Source: Microcaldota archaeon
Lineage (GTDB): Archaea; Micrarchaeota; Micrarchaeia; Anstonellales; Anstonellaceae
Direction: 5' to 3'
NCBI GenBank assembly: GCA_026396335.1
Contig: JAPLWZ010000128.1
Location: 1 to 11,083, forward strand
DNA length: 11,083 nucleotides
The translations under genes were made by a program, and so were the position numbers. Under the pieces are notes generated by a model. That model ran no database searches. It saw only the letters and a list, made by a program, of their open reading frames with translations, and was not told where the DNA came from. Positions 1 through 6,268 of this stretch are shown here, piece by piece (position 1 is the first letter of the stretch; each line of letters starts with the position of its first letter).

Positions 1-547
1 GATTGCTGGTCACGAATACGTCTTTTCGCCCGATTTCATCGAGCAGCTTGATTATGCTTTCGCCGCATGCGTTGACACACACATCTGTAAATATACCATA
101 AACAAAGATCCCTTTGAGCTTTTTCCAAGTAAGCCGTTCATATATTTGAGAAAATTGATAGTTCTGGGCGTCCTGATGGTAGTCCTTCCTGATGTCTCCA
201 GTGATAGACGAGTAAAGGGATATGTCTTTTGGCAATTCTGCCTGGTATTTTGCAAATAAACGCTTCAAGTTAGACTCAGAATCAACAAAAATCGTGCTGG
301 CGAAATCTTCTTTTTTCCGGAGAAGGGACAAACAATCATTTTCCCAGATGTCCAGGCATTTTCCAGCATACTTTGACCTGCCAGTCTCATTTGAGAGGTG
401 AACTGCGAACTTAAGGACATGCCCCTCGTTGTCTAGGAGTTTGCCAAGAGAGACTATTGTCCTCGCATTTCTCAGTTTGAATGCGAGTTTCCTCACGCCT
501 CCATTTTTTGGCAGCCGTTGGAAACTGATCGGAAAATATTCGCTCAT
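1..547 (-). CDS. Partial cysteine-hydrolase-like protein (possible isochorismatase fold), C-terminus cut by window edge
   Basis: An open frame of 182 codons starts at ATG 547-545 and runs off the left edge without a stop; an in-frame TAA lies nine codons upstream, so the start is well bounded. Near residues 148-160 the protein reads VYGIFTDVCVNAC, which resembles the G-x-x-T-D-x-C-V active-site strand of isochorismatase/nicotinamidase-type cysteine hydrolases, where the cysteine is the nucleophile. It is followed by a helix and a strand (DVFVTSN), as in that fold, and a possible catalytic lysine lies at K121 (IRKDY). The N-terminal half lacks the usual early D-x-Q strand, so the family call is tentative and no substrate can be named. 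A TATA-like box about 27 bases upstream of the ATG suggests leaderless transcription. What is seen is the open frame and the motif; the fold is inferred. Confidence 0.6.
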   Translation of the reverse strand, partial: MSEYFPISFQRLPKNGGVRKLAFKLRNARTIVSLGKLLDNEGHVLKFAVHLSNETGRSKYAGKCLDIWENDCLSLLRKKEDFASTIFVDSESNLKRLFAKYQAELPKDISLYSSITGDIRKDYHQDAQNYQFSQIYERLTWKKLKGIFVYGIFTDVCVNACGESIIKLLDEIGRKDVFVTSN

Positions 548-568
548 GTTGTAAAATGTGGCACATGT

Positions 569-580
569 TGTTTAAAAAGC
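569..580 (-). promoter_or_regulatory. TATA-like box for the left-edge minus-strand gene
   Basis: On the minus strand the segment reads GCTTTTTAAACA, centred about 28 bases before the ATG at 547. Archaeal box A elements lie about 26 bases before transcription start, so the mRNA would begin at or next to the start codon (leaderless). No Shine-Dalgarno sequence is visible before this ATG, which fits. Confidence 0.45.
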
Positions 581-632
581 ATTACCAGGTAAAGGATTTT
601 TTATTAGCCATACTTGCCCACTAAATACAAAG

Positions 633-641
633 CTTTAAATA
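633..641 (+). promoter_or_regulatory. TATA box of the 533-residue surface protein gene
   Basis: CTTTAAATA lies about 47 bases before the ATG at 684, with a purine-containing stretch (TACAAAG) just upstream where a TFB-recognition element would sit. Transcription would start near 663, giving a leader of about 20 bases that contains the strong Shine-Dalgarno sequence at 670-678. Confidence 0.55.
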
Positions 642-669
642 GGGTTCGCGACAGAGAATGTTAGTGTTT

Positions 670-678
670 AAGGAGGGG
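670..678 (+). promoter_or_regulatory. Strong Shine-Dalgarno site
   Basis: AAGGAGGGG ends 5 bases before ATG 684. It is the best ribosome-binding match in the window and fixes the start of the surface protein. Together with the good TATA box it suggests a highly expressed gene. Confidence 0.7.
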
Positions 679-683
679 TATAT

Positions 684-2285
684 ATGAAAGCATTTGCACT
701 CGTAGCCATTATTCTTCTTGCCGCATCAGTGGCATTTGCAGACACGGTCAGCCAGGAATACACGGCTGGCGACTGGCTGAAAGTCAGCCGCACTATTGAG
801 AACGCGGGCGAGCCCTTGTGCCTTGATTCTATGGGAATTACAGATGCATGCGCAGCGGGCGGATCAATCCAGCCAAACCAGGGCTATTCCGGCTCAAGCA
901 AGGCAACAGTCACCCTGACAGCAGAGAACACAGGCGTTGTTGAAAGGCGCGGCGTTGACATTACCGAGGATATTTCTTATGTTCCGACAGGCGCGAAGAT
1001 AACTTTCGACCCTGCCCCGACCACTTCAACAGGAAGAACCGTCACATGGTCAATTGACAGCCTGGGAACTGGCGGCTCAAGAACATTCACCTACACTATT
1101 TCAGCAAAGCTTTCGCCCCTTTCGCTTTCAGCGCTTCCGGATATAGGAGTGAGCGCAGAGCCGACCACCCTTTCTCTTTCAGCGCCCGACTCAGTAAGCG
1201 CAGGCGATAAGGCGTCGGTCAGCGTGCAGAGTGCAAATGGCAAGCCAATTCCAAACGCAATAGTCATTGTCACTTATCCCGACGGCATTAAGCATCCTGT
1301 CAGGACCGATTCGACGGGAACCGTAAAATTCACGGCAAAGGACGAGGGAACCTACACTTATTCGATTGAAGGCTACAGCATGGCAAACCAAGTGAGCACA
1401 GAAGCTGCGCCAACGCAGGCTGTCCCGACTTCGCCTGTTGCAGCAACGCAGGACTCGGGCCTTGCCGCATCAATCATGGGCGTGCTTCCGATACTCGCAG
1501 CGCTTTTCGCAATTGCAGTGATCGGGCTCATACTCTACAACTTCATCACTTCCAGGCGCGCAGATGAGGATGACTACGTGCCTGAAACGCATTTGGCAGG
1601 CCAGGCAGGCGCATCAACATCCACGCAGGAAAGCGGCATGACCTACACGCAGAAATTCTCATTCGGCTCGGGCGAGGCGCCTGAGGACAAGGCAATGCGC
1701 GACCAGACGGCAAACATCATAGACTCGCGCAAGCGCCGCCTTGCATCAACTGCAGCGCCAGTACAGGAAGAAGAGACAGAGGGCGCATCCACACAGGAAG
1801 ACCCAGAGGAATCCGAACCATATGATTCGTCCGCAACAACTGAAAAAACAGCGACGGGTGAGGATATGGCATCCATTCTTTCAGAGCTTGAGCACAAGGC
1901 AAGAGTGACGGGCGAAGTAGCCGAAGAGCAGGAAGAGGTCGAGCGCACCATTGCAGAGCTTGAGTCAATCAGGGAGAAGCTGCGCGCAATGAGGGCACAG
2001 GGCAAAGGCGCCAATTCCGAAAGCGAGGAGCCTGAAGAGAATGAGGCTTCGGCTGAAGATGAGTCACCGGCTGAAGAGATCAGTGCAGCCGAGCCATCTG
2101 AAGAGGCTGCGGACGACCTTTCCGAGTCAAAGGATGCGGAAGAGGAAACCTTTGAAGAGGAAGAGCCCGTCCAGAGAAAAACCCCGAAGAAAGTGATTTA
2201 CGAAAAGAGGGCGGAGCCGAAAGTCAAGCCGGTTGCAAAAGGCAAAAAGCAGCGCTTTGGCAACAGGGGCGTAAAGAAGAAGTAA
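684..2285 (+). CDS. Secreted, single-pass surface protein with DUF11-like/Ig-like ectodomain and long charged cytoplasmic tail
   Basis: This 533-residue protein has no family I can name in full. Residues 1-19 form a signal peptide ending in AFA, followed by an ectodomain with only two cysteines (C46, C56), perhaps disulfide-linked. Residues about 72-142 resemble DUF11/conserved-repeat beta-sandwich domains, with a T-x-E-N-T-G strand and a late T-Y-x-I strand. Residues about 160-230 look like an Ig-like fold (SAGDKASVSV, then NAIVIVTYPDG and GTYTYSIEGY). A Thr/Pro/Ala linker (about 238-258) leads to one membrane helix (about 264-288), closed by the positive stop SRR. The cytoplasmic part is almost half the protein. 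It has a predicted coiled coil (about 395-437), a Glu/Ser-rich acidic stretch (about 444-495) and a Lys/Arg-rich end (about 498-533, ending KKK). The ATG is supported by a strong Shine-Dalgarno site. The gene stands alone and is followed by a T-rich terminator. A role in the cell surface or in linking envelope to cytoplasm is inference. Confidence 0.85.
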   Translation: MKAFALVAIILLAASVAFADTVSQEYTAGDWLKVSRTIENAGEPLCLDSMGITDACAAGGSIQPNQGYSGSSKATVTLTAENTGVVERRGVDITEDISYVPTGAKITFDPAPTTSTGRTVTWSIDSLGTGGSRTFTYTISAKLSPLSLSALPDIGVSAEPTTLSLSAPDSVSAGDKASVSVQSANGKPIPNAIVIVTYPDGIKHPVRTDSTGTVKFTAKDEGTYTYSIEGYSMANQVSTEAAPTQAVPTSPVAATQDSGLAASIMGVLPILAALFAIAVIGLILYNFITSRRADEDDYVPETHLAGQAGASTSTQESGMTYTQKFSFGSGEAPEDKAMRDQTANIIDSRKRRLASTAAPVQEEETEGASTQEDPEESEPYDSSATTEKTATGEDMASILSELEHKARVTGEVAEEQEEVERTIAELESIREKLRAMRAQGKGANSESEEPEENEASAEDESPAEEISAAEPSEEAADDLSESKDAEEETFEEEEPVQRKTPKKVIYEKRAEPKVKPVAKGKKQRFGNRGVKKK

Positions 2286-2320
2286 TTTTTTGTTCTTTTC
2301 TTTTTTCAATTTTTTATTTT
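2286..2320 (+). terminator. T-rich terminator after the surface protein gene
   Basis: Directly after the TAA the plus strand has successive T runs (2286-2291, 2301-2306, 2310-2314 and 2317-2320), broken by single C or G and one CAA. Oligo-T tracts without a required hairpin are the known archaeal intrinsic terminator type. The gene converging from the right ends at 2330. Confidence 0.65.
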
Positions 2321-2329
2321 CACCAACAC

Positions 2330-2833
2330 TTACTGGCAAGTGGCACTAGTGCAGGGCGGCGTCGAGTTTGTTGAATTCGTCGCGTTGTAGCCAGGGCGCG
2401 GGAGGCATTCGCCGTAAGCAGTGCCGCACGGGTTGCACGTGGCATAGCCGAATTTGCATGCGTCTGTGGAGCAGCCTATTTTTGCGCCAGGCACGCAGAT
2501 TTTCCGGGGTAATATGCACTTGCTGTACCTTCCGCCATAGCATGTTTTTGTGCCAGTGCAGCCGCTTGCTGAACAATTCTGCTTCACGCTGCCGCTGCAT
2601 TCAATGACCTGCGCTTGCGGCTGTGTTTTTGGCGCCGCACCAGATAGTTTGCCTGTAGCTGAGAGCGGCTCGTGCGTTGCTTGGTAAAGAAGGAATACAC
2701 CAGATAGAGCCAGAAGGAGAAGCACGGCAATTATTGCCAGCATGACGTCTGGAAGCCTGCCTTTTGGCACCTGCTGGCTAACATCGAAAACCGGAAGGTT
2801 CAGGGGCTTTTTTTTCCTTGCCAAAAAAATCAA
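2330..2833 (-). CDS. Membrane-anchored cysteine-rich exported protein, translationally coupled to sppA
   Basis: This 167-residue protein is not a family I recognise. It has a basic N-terminus (RKKK), one membrane helix (about 29-50), a short linker and a domain with 13 cysteines (79, 87, 92, 98, 106, 113, 121, 126, 133, 136, 143, 161, 166). Residues 79-110 and 113-145 are two copies of one pattern: C-x7-C-x4-C, then C-x5-C or C-x6-C, then a last C followed by (I)LPR. The tail has three successive N-x-S/T sequons (N150, N153, N156). By the positive-inside rule the cysteine domain faces outside, where it would be disulfide-bonded and perhaps glycosylated. The start is TTG; its TTGA overlaps the sppA stop by 4 bases, implying translational coupling. 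A second in-frame TTG three codons on is also possible. The C-x-G-T-x-T-C spacing recalls cysteine-rich repeats of bacterial surface proteins, but I claim no function. Confidence 0.8.
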   Translation of the reverse strand: MIFLARKKKPLNLPVFDVSQQVPKGRLPDVMLAIIAVLLLLALSGVFLLYQATHEPLSATGKLSGAAPKTQPQAQVIECSGSVKQNCSASGCTGTKTCYGGRYSKCILPRKICVPGAKIGCSTDACKFGYATCNPCGTAYGECLPRPGYNATNSTNSTPPCTSATCQ

Positions 2834-3756
2834 CTGTAAGAAAGATGCGGTGCGCCCGCTCCTTTTACCAGGAAGTCAATGAATTCCGAAGATATGGAAC
2901 TGAAAAGCCCTTTCTTGCCGCTTGATGATGAAAGGCTGCAGATTGACGGGTTTTCAGCATTGAGCCCGCCTAATTCCGCGGCTTTTTTAAGCGCGGCTTT
3001 CTTGTTGCCAAGTGAGTCCACGAGACCAACCTTTAACGCCTGCCTGCCAGTCATTATGCGTGCGTCAAGCGCCTGTTGGAATAGTGGGCCGTTGAGCTTG
3101 CTGCCCCTGCTTTGCACTACTGCATCCTTGAATTCTGCAAAACTTTCATTCACTATTGATTGTATTACCGCGCGCTCTTCAGGAGTCATTGGCCGTGCTT
3201 GCGAGCCAATGTCCTTCATTGCGCCTGACTTTATGTCAGTCTCATTGTAGCCGAGCTTTTCGAACAAGCCGCTCATGTCGGAAAATGTGGCGCGCGCCCC
3301 GATGCTGCCGACTATTGCGTCCGGGTTTGCCATTATATAGCCTGTGCCTGCCGCAACATAGTAGCCGCCGGATGCGCCAAGCTCGTTTATGTATGAGACA
3401 GATGGCTTGGAAAGGTTGTGCACCGCGTCATAGACTTCCCTGCTTGCGACAACAGAGCCGCCTGGCGAGTCAATAAGAACGAGAATTGATTTCACTTCGC
3501 TTCGCGTACCAGCACTTTCGATTTCTGCTGCTAGAGTTTCCGAGCCCTTTACTTCGTCGGAAAATATGGAGGAGGGAATGTCTTTGGAGACAATGGGCCC
3601 GTTTATTTCAATCACGCCCACGCAGCCGCCGAAAGAGGCTAGGGGGGCAAATGAGTAGAAGAGCAATACTGCAAGCGCGACTAAAAAAAGCCCGCCGAGC
3701 ACTACGTAAAGGTAATTTGTTCCCTGCGGCTGCGCAGACTGCAATTTTGATGCCAT
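2830..3756 (-). CDS. sppA: Signal peptide peptidase SppA (family S49 serine protease)
   Basis: This 308-residue protease would cleave residual signal peptides or membrane-associated peptides at the outer face of the membrane. One N-terminal membrane helix (about 15-37) precedes the ClpP/crotonase-like S49 domain. Visible signatures are GVIEINGPI (47-55), the IDSPGG turn (95-100), the nucleophile motif ELGASGGYYVA with Ser129, and KDIGS with the likely general base Lys181. The Ser-Lys distance of 52 residues matches the dyad spacing known in Bacillus and archaeal SppA. Downstream PMTPEER and the MTGRQALKVGLVD signature (235-247) are also typical. Length fits the short, single-domain archaeal/Bacillus type rather than the doubled E. 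coli protein. ATG 3756 has a GGGAG ribosome site 10 bases upstream. Its stop overlaps the start of the cysteine-rich membrane protein, so the two are made together and probably act on the same side of the membrane. Confidence 0.93.
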   Translation of the reverse strand: MASKLQSAQPQGTNYLYVVLGGLFLVALAVLLFYSFAPLASFGGCVGVIEINGPIVSKDIPSSIFSDEVKGSETLAAEIESAGTRSEVKSILVLIDSPGGSVVASREVYDAVHNLSKPSVSYINELGASGGYYVAAGTGYIMANPDAIVGSIGARATFSDMSGLFEKLGYNETDIKSGAMKDIGSQARPMTPEERAVIQSIVNESFAEFKDAVVQSRGSKLNGPLFQQALDARIMTGRQALKVGLVDSLGNKKAALKKAAELGGLNAENPSICSLSSSSGKKGLFSSISSEFIDFLVKGAGAPHLSYS

Positions 3757-3792
3757 GTTTGTTCAACTCCCGGAAAGAGAGAGGATTCAAAA

Positions 3793-3803
3793 GTTAATAA
3801 ATC
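3793..3803. promoter_or_regulatory. Shared AT-rich promoter element between sppA and the CDP-archaeol synthase gene
   Basis: The 69-base gap between the divergent genes contains one TATA-like block (GTTAATAAATC on plus, GATTTATTAAC on minus). On the minus strand it would start transcription near 3773, leaving a short leader with GGGAG before sppA. On the plus strand it would start near 3825, making the GTG at 3826 leaderless. One bidirectional element could serve both genes; this is inferred from spacing only. Confidence 0.4.
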
Positions 3804-3825
3804 TCTGGGTACAAGAAATGCATAA

Positions 3826-4371
3826 GTGATTTGTGTGGAAATTATCTCACTTCTGATACAGTCCATCCTCTACATACTGCCGTCCTATTTTGCAAATTCA
3901 ATTCCGGTTGTGCTGGGAGGCGGCGCGCCCCTTGACAACAAGAAAAAAATGAAGGATGGCTTCCGCATTTTTGGAGATGGGAAAACCACGCGCGGATTTT
4001 TCGCAGGCGTTCTTGCGGGAATCCTTGTGGGCGCTATTGAAGGCGCAGTATTGCCCGGCACCTCGTTTGCAATATACGGAAGCGCGCCATCCACCTACAT
4101 TCTTGCAGGCTTCCTTCTTGGCGCAGGAACCATGGTCGGCGACCTGGTCGGAAGTTTCATTAAAAGAAGGTCAGGTGTCGCACAGGGAAAACCCTCGGTG
4201 CTTATGGACCAGCTGATGTTCCTCGCATTCGCATTCCTGTTTTCATACCCTCTTGCGCAGCATTTGCTTTCGCTCGAGGCAATTGCCTTCCTCGCAATAC
4301 TCACTTATTTTGTGCACGTCGCGGCAAATGTCATCGCGCACCGCTGGGGACTGAAAAGGGTGCCCTGGTAG
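3826..4371 (+). CDS. carS: CDP-archaeol synthase (CTP:2,3-di-O-geranylgeranyl-sn-glycerol-1-phosphate cytidyltransferase)
   Basis: CarS activates the unsaturated archaetidic acid with CTP to give CDP-archaeol, the branch point for polar archaeal membrane lipids. The 181-residue protein is almost wholly membrane-embedded, with hydrophobic helices at about 5-28, 57-75, 88-110, 128-147 and 150-172. The cytoplasmic signature GGGAPLDNKK (31-40) followed by KDGFRIFGDGKTTRG (43-57) matches the conserved P-x-D ... D-G-x-R-x-x-G-D-G-K-T-x-R-G block of the family. GDLVGSFIKRR (105-115) and SVLMDQL (124-130) match its C-terminal signature. Length is normal. Two GTG starts are possible. The one at 3826 fits a leaderless transcript from the box at 3793-3803; the one at 3835 gives an N-terminus of more usual family length. 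The gene stands alone on plus, divergent from sppA and convergent with the PAC2 gene. Confidence 0.93.
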   Translation: MICVEIISLLIQSILYILPSYFANSIPVVLGGGAPLDNKKKMKDGFRIFGDGKTTRGFFAGVLAGILVGAIEGAVLPGTSFAIYGSAPSTYILAGFLLGAGTMVGDLVGSFIKRRSGVAQGKPSVLMDQLMFLAFAFLFSYPLAQHLLSLEAIAFLAILTYFVHVAANVIAHRWGLKRVPW

Positions 4372-4410
4372 AACTCAAGAAAAGAAATAATTAGAAAAAA
4401 GAAACGAAGA
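4372..4410 (-). terminator. T-rich terminator after the PAC2 gene
   Basis: The gap between two convergent genes is A-rich on plus, so on minus it reads as repeated T runs (for example TTTCTTTTTTC and ATTTCTTTTCTTG) just past the PAC2 stop at 4413. This marks the end of the long GINS-to-PAC2 operon. The plus strand has no comparable T tract for carS here. Confidence 0.55.
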
Positions 4411-4412
4411 CT

Positions 4413-5165
4413 TTAGCGTATGTAAGAGAGGTCGTGCTTCCCCGGCTCGGGCATCTTGCCCATTGCCTCGCTCTCCAGCTTCTTCGCAAACTTTTCAGAA
4501 TCCTTCGCGCGCTTGTCAAGCTTCTTGAGGTCGACTTTCACCTCGATTATTTTGCAGAGCACTTCAAGGAGCGCCTGTGCGGACTTGGGGTCCACAAATC
4601 CGCCGTGCGTTTCGCCCATTAAGCAAATGCTCGGCATCTTGCGTATTTTCCCCATGCCAATGAGAAGCCCTGCTGCACCAATTATTGAGCCGCGGGACTC
4701 GCCGAATATCACGCCGTATTTTTTGTACTGCTCAACGAGCGCCTTGTTTGAGACTATCCCGAAAACGCGCGGAGTGCCGTGCATTTTCCCGGTTCCGTAG
4801 CCGCCAAGCGTGATCATGTTGCTCACGCCTTTCTTCTGGCAATAGTCAAGCATTTTCCCTGTCACTTCGTACTGTGCCTCGGAAGTCACTGCCTGTACGT
4901 CTCCGACCAATATGAGAAGGTCATGCTTTTTTCCGGGCACTAGATAGAATTTGTTTTTTATCATGCGCATTACGCCGTTTTTCTGCATGAGCACCTGGTG
5001 CGGGAAGTGAGGAGAGTAAAGCTCTGCGACTTTTTTCGCTTTTAGTTCTGCAATTAAGTGGTTGGCTGCGATTTTGCCCACCAGGCCGATGCCAGGCAGC
5101 CCTTCAATCAGTATGGGAGACTTCATTTTGACCTTGTCAAGTTCAACGATGGTGGTTTCGATCAT
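4413..5165 (-). CDS. PAC2-family protein (proteasome assembly chaperone-like, COG2047)
   Basis: The family includes eukaryotic proteasome assembly chaperone 2 and archaeal PbaB-like proteins; the archaeal members' exact partner is not settled. The 250-residue protein opens with METTIV-like sequence, then IEGLPGIGLVGK (20-31), LYSPHFPHQV (49-58), ILVGDVQ (85-91), TLGGYGTGK (119-127) and LMGETHGGF (182-190). These are the glycine-rich signatures of archaeal PAC2 proteins. A Lys/Glu-rich helical end (about 205-240) follows. ATG 5165 is chosen because the family begins close to ETTIV. A GTG at 5174 would add three residues and overlap the nop10 stop by 4 bases, so coupling to nop10 is likely either way. 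It is the last gene of the operon. The C-terminus ends YIR, not a clean hydrophobic-Tyr-X proteasome-docking tail. Confidence 0.9.
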   Translation of the reverse strand: MIETTIVELDKVKMKSPILIEGLPGIGLVGKIAANHLIAELKAKKVAELYSPHFPHQVLMQKNGVMRMIKNKFYLVPGKKHDLLILVGDVQAVTSEAQYEVTGKMLDYCQKKGVSNMITLGGYGTGKMHGTPRVFGIVSNKALVEQYKKYGVIFGESRGSIIGAAGLLIGMGKIRKMPSICLMGETHGGFVDPKSAQALLEVLCKIIEVKVDLKKLDKRAKDSEKFAKKLESEAMGKMPEPGKHDLSYIR

Positions 5166-5170
5166 AAATA

Positions 5171-5329
5171 TCACTTTTGGCTTTTTTCAGAGTTCGCCAT
5201 TCGCCTGTACTTGGCATACTTGTCATCAAATGAATATTTCGGCGGGTGCGGGCTTGAAGATTGCATGCCGCAGTGCGTTTCATCAAGAGTGTATGCGCCG
5301 CACACTGTGCAGTGTTTCATCCGTTTCAT
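5171..5329 (-). CDS. nop10: H/ACA ribonucleoprotein subunit Nop10 with altered zinc ribbon
   Basis: Nop10 is a small scaffold that binds Cbf5 in the H/ACA guide-RNA pseudouridine synthase acting on rRNA. The 52-residue frame reads MKRMKHCTVCGAYTL at the start and has HPPKYSFDDKYAKYRR at 28-43, matching the archaeal pattern C-x-x-C-G-x-Y-T-L ... H-P-P-x-F-S-x-D-D-x-Y-x-x-Y-R-R. Usual archaeal Nop10 has a second C-x-x-C between these blocks. Here that position reads THCGMQ (18-23), so only three cysteines remain (C7, C10, C20), with H19 in place of the missing one and two residues lost. ATG 5329 has a good AGGTGA ribosome site 6 bases upstream; an internal ATG three codons on is possible. The gene lies 133 bases after aIF2-alpha and 5 bases before the PAC2 ATG, the classic archaeal order. 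It is short enough to be skipped by length filters. Confidence 0.9.
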   Translation of the reverse strand: MKRMKHCTVCGAYTLDETHCGMQSSSPHPPKYSFDDKYAKYRRMANSEKSQK

Positions 5330-5370
5330 CTGAGTTCACCTGCACTAAACCAAGATTTATTCAAAATTGG

Positions 5371-5385
5371 GGCATATATAATACC
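5371..5385 (-). promoter_or_regulatory. Probable internal promoter (TATA box) for nop10-PAC2
   Basis: The minus strand reads GGTATTATATATGCC, the most canonical TATA box in the window, about 48 bases before the nop10 ATG. Initiation near 5352 would give a leader of about 22 bases containing AGGTGA (5341-5336). With the 133-base gap after aIF2-alpha this suggests nop10-PAC2 can be transcribed separately from the upstream ribosomal genes. Confidence 0.5.
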
Positions 5386-5434
5386 GATTGCCTTGATTGT
5401 GAGATCCGCAACTGCGAGCACGCAGCTGAGGAGA

Positions 5435-5457
5435 CAGAAAAGCCAGCGGCTTTTCTG
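5435..5457 (-). other. Perfect 10-bp stem-loop just after the aIF2-alpha stop
   Basis: Bases 5435-5444 (CAGAAAAGCC) and 5448-5457 (GGCTTTTCTG) are exact inverted repeats around a 3-base loop. The element begins 5 bases past the aIF2-alpha stop on the transcribed strand. A second, smaller stem follows (CTGCG 5412-5416 with CGCAG 5421-5425, 4-base loop). No long U tract follows, so it is not a standard archaeal terminator. It may be an mRNA 3'-end stabiliser, an attenuator or a processing site. Confidence 0.5.
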
Positions 5458-5462
5458 GAAAA

Positions 5463-6242
5463 TTAGTCCTCGCTTTTCTCTATTTCTAGATGCGCGCCCA
5501 ATTGCTTTGCAGTCGCTGCAATTGATTCGGTCACTGTTTCAAGCGCCTTTTCAGCGTGCTTGAAGTCCTCTGCCACTGCTTTTATCTGGTAGTGCGGCGC
5601 TCCAAGATAGTGAAGGGTGAGCTGCGTGTCGGGGGGTCCTTTTACGGAAGAAAGGATTTTTTTTATGTCTTCCACGCCGTTTGCAGTGTATGCTGTGAGC
5701 GAAAGGGTCCAGGTGATTTCTGCGCGTGACTTTTTCGCGCTCTTGCTTGCCACTTCCGAAAGAGCCTTTGCAAGCCCCTTTTCTATTTTGACTCCTGCAA
5801 GCGCTGCCTCGCCCTGCTCGCCAAGTGCTTCGAATGCCTCGCCTATGCCGCCGAATTTCGCTGCGAGCGCGGCGCGCGCCACAAGCTCCTCTGATTTTGT
5901 GGACTTCGCAATCTTGAGCGCCACTTCGAACAGCTTGTCAGAGCGGCGTGTGCGGCGCGAGTCTTCCATCTTCGCCTTCTTTTCCGATTCGGAGACTCCC
6001 TTGAGCGTAAGGTCGATTTGGTTTTTTTCTGCAACGAGCTTGAAGACTTTTGCCACCAATCGCTGGCCCTCGTGCAAGAATTCGTGTATGTTTTTTATCC
6101 AGCGGGGCGCGACTTCGGAAATGTGGACGAATGCTTCGCGGTTGCCGTACTCGTCAAGAGTGCAGAACGCGCCGTAGGGCATGATTTTCTTGACTGTTGC
6201 AAGGACTAGCTCGCCCTCTTCGGGCATGTCTGTTGCTGCCAT
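5463..6242 (-). CDS. eif2a: Translation initiation factor 2 subunit alpha (aIF2-alpha)
   Basis: This is the alpha subunit of the heterotrimeric factor that delivers initiator Met-tRNA to the small ribosomal subunit. The 259-residue protein has the full family layout. An S1/OB-fold RNA-binding domain (about 9-82) contains GELVLATVKKIMPYGAF, EAFVHISEVAPRWIKNI (36-52) and NQIDLTLKGV (74-83). A helical middle domain (about 85-170) and the alpha/beta C-terminal domain that contacts the gamma subunit (about 174-255, with APHYQIKAVAEDFKHAE) follow. Length and motifs are normal; nothing appears truncated. ATG 6242 is clear, though its ribosome site is weak. It lies 26 bases after the eS27 stop and is expected to be co-transcribed with eL44 and eS27. 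Confidence 0.96.
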   Translation of the reverse strand: MAATDMPEEGELVLATVKKIMPYGAFCTLDEYGNREAFVHISEVAPRWIKNIHEFLHEGQRLVAKVFKLVAEKNQIDLTLKGVSESEKKAKMEDSRRTRRSDKLFEVALKIAKSTKSEELVARAALAAKFGGIGEAFEALGEQGEAALAGVKIEKGLAKALSEVASKSAKKSRAEITWTLSLTAYTANGVEDIKKILSSVKGPPDTQLTLHYLGAPHYQIKAVAEDFKHAEKALETVTESIAATAKQLGAHLEIEKSED

Positions 6243-6268
6243 AAATGTGAGAGGATGCAGTTAGGAAA

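Noticed and set aside
52..255. A complete 67-codon minus-strand frame near the left edge
   Set aside because: A different minus frame is open through the whole 547 bases from a well-bounded ATG and carries a recognisable motif; this one is its shadow.
1643..2014. A 123-codon Ser-rich minus-strand frame inside the surface protein gene
   Set aside because: It mirrors the Glu/Ala-rich coding strand; there is no ribosome site or domain, and the plus gene is well supported.
4413..4424. A C-terminal proteasome-docking (hydrophobic-Tyr-X) tail on the PAC2 protein
   Set aside because: The protein ends S-Y-I-R, so the tyrosine is one position too far from the end.
5371..5462. An H/ACA guide RNA in the spacer before nop10
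   Set aside because: Two stems and an ACA-containing stretch (CTCACAATC) are present, but there is no visible pseudouridylation pocket or K-turn arrangement. Kept only as a possibility within the spacer finding.
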